Shown: piece by piece, positions 22,783 through 32,700 of the stretch
Numbering within the stretch: the first letter of the stretch is position 1
Layout: each line of letters starts with the position of its first letter
Notes under the pieces: generated by a model
Told to the model about the DNA's origin: nothing
Databases searched by the model: none
The model's input: only the letters and a program-made list of their open reading frames with translations
Program-made: the position numbers and the translations under genes
Origin: an uncultured delta proteobacterium
Lineage (GTDB): Bacteria > Desulfobacterota > Syntrophia > Syntrophales > UBA8958
Reading direction: 5' to 3'
Length of the DNA stretch: 64,000 nt
Assembly (NCBI GenBank): GCA_903885795.1
Contig: CAISJV010000017.1
Location: forward strand, 1-64,000

Positions 22783-25165
22783 GATAATGCTGAACCGGCA
22801 GCCGTTCTCGGAATTTCTGCCCTACCTTGCCTACAACGAAATTAGCAAGGCGTTCATCCTCGACTATGGCGTCGGCTTCGTCTATGAGTGTAGTCCCCTG
22901 CCCTATCCAAGTTCGGGCTCGGTATCCACTCTGAGGGGCCTGTTTGAGTCGCCCTTTCCACCGGGAACATCGCTTCAAATAACCATTTATACCTCCAGGC
23001 AGATTGGTCCGCACCTCGATTCCTACGTAATGTACAGGGAGAACACGCACGGCAATTCCATATTCACAGATCTGGCCCGGCAGCGAGCTGAGTTTCTGCG
23101 ATCCGGTGTAGACAAATCTTTGTTCAAGGGCTGCGATATAAGGGTCAGGGAATTCCGGCTGCTCGTTTCGGCATTGGTGCCCTGTTCGCACACTCCGCAG
23201 GCTATCGACAATATTCTGAAAAATACGCTGCCTTCATTGAAGGAGACAGTGTACCAATCCCTGAACACAGCGGGCCTTGCGCCTGTTGCCTTTGGACCGG
23301 AAGAACTGCTCAACACGTTGAGTGAGTTGCTTAACCCAGGGCATTTCCTCAACGACGCCCTCCGTTACGATGATCGGGTGCCACTGAAGGACCAGGTAAT
23401 TTATGCGGACAACGAAATTCAGGTGAAAAAGGACAGTCTTATCGTTGACGGGTATCACGTCAAGAGCTACACGGTAAAACAATATCCCCGCGATTGGGAT
23501 GTATCGGGAATTATTAATTATACCGGCGACCTGTACCAGAACGTAAAGCAGATAGGGTGCCCTTTCTTGATTACCATGAACTGTGAATATCCCGATCCCC
23601 TTGCATCGAGACGCGAGATACAAAAGAATTCCATGATGGCAAGTTATCAGGCTTTTGGGCAGTTTGCGAAATGGCTTCCCCAGACGGCGATGAGGAAGGA
23701 GCAGTTCGACTTGTTTTCCGTGGCTCTGGAAAATGGCGAATCTCCGTTTTATGGATATATGAACCTGTTCCTTTATGCCAAGGACGAAGGCGAGGCATCC
23801 GCGATGTCTGGCATTTGTCAGAGTCTTTACCGGGGCATGGGGTTCATCTTGCAGGAAGACACATACATCATGTTGCCACTTTTTTTGCAGTCCCTTCCCA
23901 TGTCGTACCAGGCGGCGATGCAAAAAGACCTGCGAAGGCGAAGAACCTTCACCACTTCGAACGTGTCCGAGCTTGCGCCGATGCAGTCCGATTGGAAGGG
24001 TTCAGGCCGCCCTGTTCTGTCCCTTGTTAGCCGTCGCGGGCAGCTTCAGTTTATAGACGTATTCAGCAACCGTAAAGGTGGGTACTCAGGGGTCGTATGC
24101 GCCGGCACGGGAGCGGGCAAGTCGTTCTTCATCAACGAGATGATTGTGTCCTATCTTGGCCTGGGGGCGAAGGTATGGGTGATCGACGTAGGCAGAAGCT
24201 ACGAAAAGCTGTGTTCGTTTTTGGATGGAGACTTCCTGGTCTTTGACACCGCGTCTAACATCAACGTCAATCCTTTCACAAGCGTTGTTGACATCAATGA
24301 GGAAATGCCCATGCTCAAGGCGATAATCGCTCAGATGGCGTCGCGTACTCCTCTCGATGATCTTTCCATGGCTAATCTTGAGGAAGCCATAAAGGTAAGC
24401 TACGCGGAAAACGGTTCAGCGACGAGCATAACCAATATAGCTGATTACCTGTCCCAAAAAACGGACGCCCGGCAGGTTGACCTCGGCAAGAAGCTCTTCC
24501 CCTACACGGCTTCCGGGTCATACGCCTCCTTTTTCGAGGGTGCAAGCACGTTTTCCCCGAAGCAGGGCTTTGTCGTTCTGGAATTGGAGGAATTAAAATC
24601 GAAGAAGGATCTTCAGGAAGTGGTTCTGCTCACGCTGGTCTACAAGATTCAGCAGGACATGATGCAACGGGGGGAGAACAAGCTGGTGATCATCGATGAG
24701 GCATGGGATCTGCTCACCGGTGGCAATACGAGTCAGTTCATGGAAACCGGATATCGCCGGTTCAGGAAATATGGCGGCGCCTGCTTTTCGATCACCCAGA
24801 GCATAAACGACTTCTACAAGATTCCGGCTGGCGTGGCGATCATTGAGAACTCCGACTATATGTTTTTACTCAGGCAGCGTCCTGAGAGCATCGAGGCTTT
24901 GAAGCAGTCTCAGAAGGTGTCGCTTTCGGAGGGGATGTACGAACTGCTCAAATCGGTACATACGGATACAGGCAACTATTCGGAAATATTTCTATATACT
25001 CCGGACGGCATAGCCATTGGCCGCCTTGTGGTGGACCGCTTCACACAGCTACTATATACCTCGAAGGCCGATGAGTACATGACACTCAAGCAGTTGACCG
25101 ACAGCGGCATGACTATTAGAGACGCCATCCTGGAAACAATCAAAATAGAGCAGGCCCGGTTATAA
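22760..25165 (+). CDS. traC: TraC/VirB4-family T4SS ATPase
   Basis: 801 aa, normal for F-type TraC. The N-terminal TraC domain (about 15-270) is followed by a RecA/HerA-like motor: Walker A CAGTGAGKSFF, a linker with VIDVGRSYEKL, Walker B NKLVIIDEAWDLL, arginine and sensor motifs ETGYRRFRKYGG and SITQSINDF. It powers pilus assembly and transfer at the inner membrane. Confidence 0.93.
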   Translation: METLRASKIMLNRQPFSEFLPYLAYNEISKAFILDYGVGFVYECSPLPYPSSGSVSTLRGLFESPFPPGTSLQITIYTSRQIGPHLDSYVMYRENTHGNSIFTDLARQRAEFLRSGVDKSLFKGCDIRVREFRLLVSALVPCSHTPQAIDNILKNTLPSLKETVYQSLNTAGLAPVAFGPEELLNTLSELLNPGHFLNDALRYDDRVPLKDQVIYADNEIQVKKDSLIVDGYHVKSYTVKQYPRDWDVSGIINYTGDLYQNVKQIGCPFLITMNCEYPDPLASRREIQKNSMMASYQAFGQFAKWLPQTAMRKEQFDLFSVALENGESPFYGYMNLFLYAKDEGEASAMSGICQSLYRGMGFILQEDTYIMLPLFLQSLPMSYQAAMQKDLRRRRTFTTSNVSELAPMQSDWKGSGRPVLSLVSRRGQLQFIDVFSNRKGGYSGVVCAGTGAGKSFFINEMIVSYLGLGAKVWVIDVGRSYEKLCSFLDGDFLVFDTASNINVNPFTSVVDINEEMPMLKAIIAQMASRTPLDDLSMANLEEAIKVSYAENGSATSITNIADYLSQKTDARQVDLGKKLFPYTASGSYASFFEGASTFSPKQGFVVLELEELKSKKDLQEVVLLTLVYKIQQDMMQRGENKLVIIDEAWDLLTGGNTSQFMETGYRRFRKYGGACFSITQSINDFYKIPAGVAIIENSDYMFLLRQRPESIEALKQSQKVSLSEGMYELLKSVHTDTGNYSEIFLYTPDGIAIGRLVVDRFTQLLYTSKADEYMTLKQLTDSGMTIRDAILETIKIEQARL

Positions 25166-25555
25166 GGAAGATTATAATCGTGACTCATTGTCCGGCACTT
25201 GGAGTGAAAGGAGACAACCATTCAAAAGTACCGTCTGATCGGCAATCAATTGCTTTGCGTATGCGGCGCCACGAATGAATTGGCTTGCCGCTTTTACCGG
25301 CGGTTTTCCGCAGCCGAGCCGCGTTGCTCCTATCACGAGTCCTACCGGTGTATCACGCAGTTGCCATTGAAGACGCGTGGGAAAACCCGGACGTAGGCGC
25401 TCGGGCATCCCTAGTGGTGGGAAACAAATGAGGGGATGGTGGAAGGATTATCCTAAACCGGGTGGAAAAGAAATGCCGGATACAGGGAATCAGGACCTCC
25501 CTGTCTATCAGGTCCATCAAGTTCGAGTCCTTTAAGTAAAGAAAGGTTATTCAAT
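25166..25555 (+). other. Gap after traC with two possible tiny ORFs
   Basis: Two doubtful frames: 25220-25396 (58 codons, Cys-rich: CVCGATNELAC, RCSYHESYRC) has a good AAAGGAG but begins with ATT, a very rare start. 25428-25535 (35 aa, MRGWWKDYPKPGGKEMPD) begins with ATG without a clear site. No terminator is evident. Confidence 0.3.
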
Positions 25556-26500
25556 ATGTTAGCATCATTATTTATAGTGCCCCTGGCGCTTATGGCAGCA
25601 CTGGGAACCAACCAGGTTCTTTACGATTATCCGTCCAATACCGTAACCTATGCTGCTGGTATGACCTACGTTATTTGTAGTGACTGCCCCGGTCCGACGC
25701 CCAAGCAGCTCCTGCCGGTGAAGCCACCCGTCAGGCAGGGCGGCCAGGTTAAAACAGCGCAGCCTGGGCCGCCACTCAGACTGGACCCGAACAAGATTCT
25801 CTTCACGCAAACGCAGGTACTGGCTTTAGGCAAAGGGAACCCCTCGCAGGCAGGCCTGGTCCCACTGGCCACGGTGAACAAGGTGCAAAGAGAACAACCG
25901 GCAGGAGCCACGCAACAGACGGTTGCAATTGTCCCATCGGCACCGCAACAGACGCTCCGGGAAACCCTGTATTTTGAGTATAATTCGTCAAAACTGCCTG
26001 ACCTCGACAAAATGAAGCTGAATGAGATCAAACAGGCGGCGGCGACAGGCGCAAGAGTGACGATAACAGGCTTTACGGACAAACGGGGAAATAAGCGGTA
26101 CAATAACCGGCTTGCCCTGTTGCGGGCAAAAGCGGTCAGGCAGTACCTCGGCCTCGGGAAGGAAGCCGTCGTGATCGGAAAGGGCAAGTGCTGTTACCTG
26201 GATGAAACACATCAAGGAAAGAACAGACGGGTGGAAGTGGTAATCGAGAGGGAAGCGCAGAATGTGCAAAAGGCGGTAGATTTGAAGCCGACTCAGCCAG
26301 TTGCGAATGTTACAGCGTCGCCTCTACCTCAGCAACATAATGTCGTCCCTGCCGAACCTCCAAGGATCGTAGAGAGCGAGGAAAGCAATGTCGCCCCTGC
26401 CGAACCTTCGAAGATCAAAGAGGAGAGTGAGGAAAATGAAGCCCCTGCCGATTCGGGCGGCTCGGAGACTGTAAGCGAGGCCGTCTCCGCTCTAAGATAA
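25556..26500 (+). CDS. OmpA C-terminal-domain protein of the transfer operon
   Basis: 314 aa. N-terminal hydrophobic signal or anchor, a Pro/Gln-rich linker, then a peptidoglycan-binding OmpA-like domain (about 140-230): LYFEYNSSKLPDL, VTITGFTDKRGNKRYNNRLALLRAKAV and NRRVEVVIERE. The tail is a Pro/Glu-rich repeat (VVPAEPP.IVESEESN). Probably anchors the mating apparatus to the cell wall. Its stop lies inside an AGATAACATCC motif shared with the PKD genes. Confidence 0.85.
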   Translation: MLASLFIVPLALMAALGTNQVLYDYPSNTVTYAAGMTYVICSDCPGPTPKQLLPVKPPVRQGGQVKTAQPGPPLRLDPNKILFTQTQVLALGKGNPSQAGLVPLATVNKVQREQPAGATQQTVAIVPSAPQQTLRETLYFEYNSSKLPDLDKMKLNEIKQAAATGARVTITGFTDKRGNKRYNNRLALLRAKAVRQYLGLGKEAVVIGKGKCCYLDETHQGKNRRVEVVIEREAQNVQKAVDLKPTQPVANVTASPLPQQHNVVPAEPPRIVESEESNVAPAEPSKIKEESEENEAPADSGGSETVSEAVSALR

Positions 26501-26645
26501 CATCCCTTTAACACCATGGGGGGAAACAGGGTCTCATGCTCCTGCACAGGAAAGGCAAGCAAGCGCCTTACTGAAGACAGCCGGAGGGAACTCGCCGCTT
26601 CGAGTTTTTGAACTCAACACTGCTCCGCACCTCGCCCAGGCATAA

Positions 26646-26693
26646 CCGGACAACAAAAAGCAGGATGGGAAATCTTCCTGTCCGGCCTTTTTT
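26646..26693 (+). terminator. Terminator after the OmpA-like gene
   Basis: CCGGACA pairs with TGTCCGG around an inner CAGGA/TCCTG hairpin; T6 follows. Confidence 0.75.
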
Positions 26694-26713
26694 ATTCCCG
26701 GCAGGAACCGGAT

Positions 26714-26724
26714 GGAAGTAGTAC
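26714..26724 (+). promoter_or_regulatory. GGAAGTAGTAC motif, PKD gene 1
   Basis: 87 bp before the ATG, at the same distance as the copy before the second PKD gene. Confidence 0.4.
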
Positions 26725-26810
26725 ATAAACAATACCCCCCGTCGGGCGCTTGGATAACATCCTTTTTTCACCCTCAATAAATACAAACTTTAGAAGGAGG
26801 AACACAAGTC

Positions 26811-29513
26811 ATGAACCGTGTACGCACCAAATTGTTGATGTTCGTACTGTCTGTCCTGATACTTGTCACGGCAGCGGGCAGCGCATGGGGTGGGTCCGTA
26901 AGTGGTCCCACAACGGCTGTCGAAGGGGACACAAAGACCTATTCTGTATCTGGTTGGAGTGCATCGTATAATACATTTACGTGGTTACTTCACTTCGATG
27001 GCGATATAGTAAATCAGGCGGCAGCGTCAACCAGCCATAGTGAGACCTTCCGGGAAGGCCCAGGCAGCTATGGCATCGAAGTAAGAGTTAAAAACATATC
27101 GACTGGGCGAATTGATGCATATTTAAATACTCAAGTAACGGTTACGGCACGTCCTGCACCTACACTCACAATGGATGGTGCCAGAACGACTACCGCAGGG
27201 AATACAGAACGATACACGGTGGCTCACAATTCGAGTTTGCCTGTGACAAGCAGATGGTCGGTCGATGGCACAGTTATCACCGGCGCTGTCGGCACTTCTG
27301 TTGACATTCCATTCGCAACGAAGGGCACTTATAACGTGTCTGTCACCGTCTATCCGACCGGGTATCCCAATTCTAATTCGACGGTAACTATTCCGGTAGT
27401 AGTTTCACCTGCCGCACCTACGCTCACGATGACCGGTTCCACAACTAGTATTGAAGGGGAGACGAAACAATACACCGTAACTGCCAATACGAGCGATCCT
27501 GTGACAATTGAATGGTCGGTCAACGGCACAGTGATCAATGGTGCTGTCGATACTTCTGTTGATATACCCTTTGCGACAGTGGGCGCCCAGAACGTAGGCG
27601 TCACCGTATTTCTGACTGCTTATCCCAGTGCTATCGCAACTGGTACGATCCCGGTAACGGTTTCTGCATATCCAGCACCCACGATCACGATGGCCGGTCC
27701 CACAACGAGTACTGAAGGTGAAACGAAGCAATATACAGTGACAACCAGTACGAGCGATCCTGTGACGATCGAATGGTCGGTCAATGGCGCTGTGATCACT
27801 GGCGCTGTCGGCACTTCTGTTGAAATTCCCTTCACGGCGGCGGGACATTCTATCGTAGGTGTCACCGTAGCTCCGACTGCTTATCCCAATTCTAAAAGGA
27901 CGGGTTCTATCCCGGTAACGGTTTCGGCATACCCGGCCCCCACGATCACAATGACAGGCTCAACAACGAGTTTCATAGGCGAGACGAAACAATATACGGT
28001 TACTCACGATTCGAGTTCACCTGTGACAATCGAGTGGAAGCTTGACGGATCTGTGATCAACGGTGCTGTCGATACTTCTGTTGGTGTCACCTTCGCGACA
28101 AAGGGAAATTCTAGCGTAGCAGTCACCGTGTTTCCGACTGCGCATCCTAATTCTAAAAAAACGGGTGCGGTTCCGGTAACGGTTTCTGGGTATCCCGCTC
28201 CGACGATCACGATGGCCGGACCCAGAACGAGTACCGAAGGGAAAACGGAGCAATATACGGTTACTCACGATTCGAGTTTACCTGTGACAATCGAATGGGA
28301 TGTCAAAGGCGTCAAGTACCAGGGAAGTCCGGTTGACGTTCCCTTCCCTGCGGCGGGCACCTATAATGTGGCTGTCACCGTCTATCCTACTGCGTATCCT
28401 GATTCTAAAAGGACGGGTACTATCCCGGTAACGGTTTCGGTAGTTAAAGCGCCGCTAGTCGCAATCGCAACTATAAAGGGTGGTTATGTGGGTACTCCGA
28501 TAGACCTCATCGCAAAAGCCACGGTTCAGAGCACCGGCATACCTCTCGTGGTAAATTGGGATATGCCTGACGGAACAAGTGTCAATGCCTTGAACGCGAC
28601 ATACACACCTAAATTGGCAGACGTGGGCAAAGCCACTTTCAAATTTTCTGCATATCCTGAAGGGTTTCCGAATAAAAAGAAAGAGGGGGCGTTCCAAGTT
28701 CCGATAACGAATTACGTTTTCCCCTCTTTCACGCTCAAGAATTATACCAGAAACACCGGTATAGTGCCCCATTTCGTCTTTTTCGCTGCGGAGGCGAATC
28801 TCCGAGGGTTTACCGAGAAGTTGAGTTACTCGTGGGACATGGGTGACGGGGCGGTAATGCCGGATAAGAATAAGGCAAACTACACATACACCGAACCCGG
28901 CGAATATACGGTTACGCTAACTGTGAGCGACACGAGAGGCAATAGCAAAGTCGTTACTGACACGGTAAGCGTAACGCCGGTAGAGCTGATTTCCATTGAC
29001 GCCATTACGGTTAAAGGCACAAACCAATACATGAGGGCGCCGGTAGTTGGCATATTCAAGACGACTGTTTCCGGTGGTAATCCGAGGGTGGACCCGTATA
29101 GGACTTATGCCTGGACAGTCAACGGTCAGCCGACTGGACGGAATTCGAGTACGACGACCCATACTTTTACAGAGCCTGGTACGAATGAAGTCGGTCTTAC
29201 GGTGACATCGAAGAACGGACTTACTGGTTCAGGTACAACTACGGTTGAAATAACTCCCAATATACCGCCGGAATGTACAATTGAAGCCACGGATTATCCG
29301 GCGAGGAAGTACACAAAGCTCGTAGCGAAGTGCACTGATGCGGATGGCAGGATTCGAACGTCGAGTTGGGATCTTGGCAACGGCCAGACATCAAAATCCG
29401 GGATTATGTCAGTAAAATATATGGAAAGCGGAACCTACACGGTGTCCTTGACCGCCACTGACGATTCTGGCGGTTCGGTGACGGTTAGCAAGGACGTCGT
29501 GGTTCAAAGATAA
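26811..29513 (+). CDS. Giant secreted PKD/Ig-like repeat protein 1
   Basis: 900 aa. Sec signal peptide ending SAWG at about residue 30. A unique first module, then five tandem ~85-residue Ig-like repeats, each opening near APTITM.G.TTS.EGETKQYT and closing P.TAYPNSK.T..IPVTVS. The C-terminal ~350 residues hold other beta modules including a true PKD (SWDMGDGAVMPDKNKA, YTEPGEYTVTLTVSD). No transmembrane anchor or LPxTG. It is encoded within the transfer operon next to an almost identically ended paralogue, so a surface or extracellular role in mating contact is likely; large Ig-like proteins of IncHI plasmids are a known parallel. Confidence 0.85.
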   Translation: MNRVRTKLLMFVLSVLILVTAAGSAWGGSVSGPTTAVEGDTKTYSVSGWSASYNTFTWLLHFDGDIVNQAAASTSHSETFREGPGSYGIEVRVKNISTGRIDAYLNTQVTVTARPAPTLTMDGARTTTAGNTERYTVAHNSSLPVTSRWSVDGTVITGAVGTSVDIPFATKGTYNVSVTVYPTGYPNSNSTVTIPVVVSPAAPTLTMTGSTTSIEGETKQYTVTANTSDPVTIEWSVNGTVINGAVDTSVDIPFATVGAQNVGVTVFLTAYPSAIATGTIPVTVSAYPAPTITMAGPTTSTEGETKQYTVTTSTSDPVTIEWSVNGAVITGAVGTSVEIPFTAAGHSIVGVTVAPTAYPNSKRTGSIPVTVSAYPAPTITMTGSTTSFIGETKQYTVTHDSSSPVTIEWKLDGSVINGAVDTSVGVTFATKGNSSVAVTVFPTAHPNSKKTGAVPVTVSGYPAPTITMAGPRTSTEGKTEQYTVTHDSSLPVTIEWDVKGVKYQGSPVDVPFPAAGTYNVAVTVYPTAYPDSKRTGTIPVTVSVVKAPLVAIATIKGGYVGTPIDLIAKATVQSTGIPLVVNWDMPDGTSVNALNATYTPKLADVGKATFKFSAYPEGFPNKKKEGAFQVPITNYVFPSFTLKNYTRNTGIVPHFVFFAAEANLRGFTEKLSYSWDMGDGAVMPDKNKANYTYTEPGEYTVTLTVSDTRGNSKVVTDTVSVTPVELISIDAITVKGTNQYMRAPVVGIFKTTVSGGNPRVDPYRTYAWTVNGQPTGRNSSTTTHTFTEPGTNEVGLTVTSKNGLTGSGTTTVEITPNIPPECTIEATDYPARKYTKLVAKCTDADGRIRTSSWDLGNGQTSKSGIMSVKYMESGTYTVSLTATDDSGGSVTVSKDVVVQR

Positions 29514-29556
29514 CATCCATAAGTCTCCGAGGAGTTTCCTGGGGGTAAAAGAGTAA

Positions 29557-29593
29557 GGTCGGATGGGATATTTACCCTGTCCGGCCTTTTTTA
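29557..29593 (+). terminator. Terminator after PKD gene 1
   Basis: GGTCGGA.GGG pairs with CCC..TCCGGCC; T6 follows. Confidence 0.8.
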
Positions 29594-29613
29594 TGCCGGC
29601 AGGAGAACCTGCT

Positions 29614-29624
29614 GGAAGTAGTAC
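29614..29624 (+). promoter_or_regulatory. GGAAGTAGTAC motif, PKD gene 2
   Basis: Same position relative to the ATG as in copy 1 (87 bp). Confidence 0.4.
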
Positions 29625-29710
29625 ATACACGATACCCCCCGTCGGGCGCTTGGATAACATCCTTATTTCACCATCAAATAATACAAACTGAATAAGGAGG
29701 AACACAAACC

Positions 29711-32700
29711 ATGAAACATTTACGCAAGAAACTGTTCTTGTTCGTTCTGTCTGTCCTGCTGATGCCAGTGTTTGCAGGTATCGCCTGGGCGGCGACAGTC
29801 AATGGTCCTGCAACGCTTTATCATGGGGATGTTGGTGCGTATACAGTATCAAATTACGGAAGCAACACTTCTTGCTCATGGTCATGGAAAATCGCCGTTT
29901 CCCCTTACACTACCATTAATTCTTCTACAAAATTACCATCTGCAACAATGTACAGTAATTACTACAGTGATCCTGGGAAATATTCGATGCAGGTAAGCTG
30001 TACAGGTGGTACCACTTCCGCAGGACAAAAAGCGGTAACGATCGTAGCCATGCCAGCTCCCACAATCACTGGCCCAATCACCGCTGTTACAGGAGCAACA
30101 AATCAATATACAGCAGTACAACACACCGTAACTACTAACTATGTTAGCTGGGCAGTTGATGGTACGGTCATCTCTGCTGGTCCAGCAGCTCCCCTTAGCC
30201 AGACTTTTTCTACACTGGGCGACCATACCGTCACAGCAAAAGTCTATAGTGTAAACAATGCTGCTAATGCTAACGCATCGACAAATATTACGGTAACAGT
30301 GGCACCTCAGGCACCAACAATCACACTGGCCGGTCCCGCGACGAGTATAGTCGGGGAAACGAAGCAATATACGGTTACACACAATTCGACTGATCCAGTA
30401 ACGATCGAGTGGAAGCTCAATGGCACGGTAATCGATGAAGCAGTTGGAACTTCGGTTGATATTCCTTTCCCAACGTCAGGGACTCATAACGTGGCAGTAT
30501 CCGTCTATCCGCCCGGGTATCCCAGTGCGGTCGCAACGAAATCTACCTCGGTGGTGGTTTCCGAATATCCTGCCCCGACAGTCACGCTGTCCGGATCCAC
30601 AACAAGTTATGTAGGAGAAACAAAGCAATACTCGGTGACTCACGATGCGAGCTTACCTATAACGATCGAGTGGACGCTAAATGGCACGGTGATTGAGGGA
30701 GCGACTGGAGCCTCAGTTGACATCCCCTTCGCAACGGCAGGCACCCAAAACGTGGCAGTATTCGTCTATCCGACAGAGTATCCAACTTCGGTCGCAACGA
30801 AATCTACTTCGGTGGTAGTGTCTGAACCTCCTGCCCCGGCGGTAACGCTGACCGGCCCCAGTACGGCTTACGTGGGCGACACGAAAACATACACCGCGAC
30901 AGCCACTAGCGTGACTGGTGATCCGATGACATTAGAGTGGATGCAATATTTCGATCCTTCTGCCCCAAATTACAACGGCACGTTTATCGCGGGGGGCCTC
31001 ACTCTCGATCTTAACTGCCCGTTTGCAAAATCCGACCAAATATGGGTCAAGGCATATCCCACAGGATATCCCAGTCAAGCCACGCTAAAAAGTCTATCTT
31101 TAGTTGTTTCACCCCGCCCCGCACCTACGGTGAGCATTGGAGTACCTTCTTCTTCGGCGACCAAAAGTGGTCCGATAAGCTACGTGGCAACTTACACCAA
31201 TGTCGGCACTGTAACCCTGGCTGATACCAATGTTACTTTGAACAAAACAGGGACGGCGAACGGGGTGTTAGCGGTAAGCGGTACGGGAAATTTAACTCGC
31301 ACGGTAACGATTTCAACTATTAGTGGCGATGGCACCCTGGGCATTTCCATTGCATCTGGCACAGCTATCAATGAGACGGGGAACAGTGCTGCTGCGGGTC
31401 CAAGCACGACCTTTACGGTAGATAATATCCCAACTATAACGCTGACCGGTCCCGCAATGAGTATCGAAGGGGAAACGAAACGATACTCCGTTACTCACAA
31501 TTCAAGCTTACCTGTAACGATCGAGTGGAAGCTAAACGATGTAGTGATCGAGGGAATTACCGGAACGACTGCTGACATTCTTTTCCCGGTAGCAGGATCC
31601 CAGAACGTAGCGGTCACCGTATATCCGAATGCATCCCCCATTTCAACCGCAACAGGTACCACCCAGGTAACGGTTTCGGGGTATCCCGCTCCGACGGTCA
31701 CACTGACTGGCCCCACAACGAGCATCGTAGGAGAAACGAAACAATATTCGGTGACTCACAATTCAGGTGATCCTGCAACAATCGCCTGGTCGCTAAACGG
31801 TGTCGTGATAGAAGGTGCGGTCGGCGCTTCTGTTGACATTCCCCTCGCAACGGCAGGTACATATACCATAGCAGTCACCGTTTATCCGACAGCTTATCCC
31901 AACTCCAAGGGTACGAGCACCAAGACGGTAGCGGTTTCCGAATATCCCACACCGATGATCACGATGGCCGGACCCACAACAAGTTATGTAGGAGAAACAA
32001 AGCAATATACGATGACCTCTACTTCGACCGATCCTCTGACGATCGCATGGACGCTTGACGGTACCGTAATTGATGGTGCAGTAGGAGCGTCAGTTGACAT
32101 TCCCTTTACGACGGTGGGCACCCAGTCCGTAGTTGTTTCTGTGTATCCAACTGCGTACCCCGATGCGGTCACAACGAAATCTACTTCGGTGGTGGTTTCA
32201 GAATATCCAGCCCCGACGATCACGATTGGTGGCCCCACGACGAGCACCGTAGGGGAAACGAAGCAGTACACGGTGACTCACGATTCGAGTTTACCTGTAG
32301 CAATCGCATGGTCGCTAAATGGTACCGTGATTGATGGCGCAACCGCTACCTCAGTGGACATTCCCTTTACGATGGTGGACATCCAGAACGTGGGAGTCAC
32401 TGTAAATCCGACGGCACACCCCAATTCAAAAAGGACAAGCACCGTTTCGGTATTTGTATCAGAATATCCCGCCCCGATGATTACGATAGCCGGTTCCACA
32501 ACAAGTATGGTTGGAGAAACGAAGCGATATACGGTTACTTCTACCTCGACTGACCCTCTGACAATCGCATGGTCGCTCAATGGCACTGTGATTGATGGCG
32601 CAGTGGGTGCCTATGTTGACATCCCCTTTGCAACGGCTGGTTCCCAAAACGCGGCAGTAACAGTCTATCCGACTGCTTATCCCAATTCAAAAGCGACAAG

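Larger units (their letters stand above)
26495..26810. repeat. Modular intergenic repeat, copy 1
   Basis: Contains AGATAACATCC (26495), a terminator (26646-26693), GGAAGTAGTAC (26714), a CCCCCCGTCGGGCGCTTGG block, GGATAACATCC (26752) and the PKD-gene ribosome site. The right half (about 26714-26810) is nearly identical to 29614-29710. Confidence 0.8.
29508..29710. repeat. Modular intergenic repeat, copy 2
   Basis: AGATAACATCC (29508), terminator, GGAAGTAGTAC (29614), CCCCCCGTCGGGCGCTTGG block and GGATAACATCC (29652), in the same order as copy 1. Confidence 0.8.

Noticed and set aside
27350-28268. Minus-strand open frames inside the PKD genes
   Set aside because: They mirror the tandem repeat codons of the plus-strand genes, with no start sites or recognisable content.
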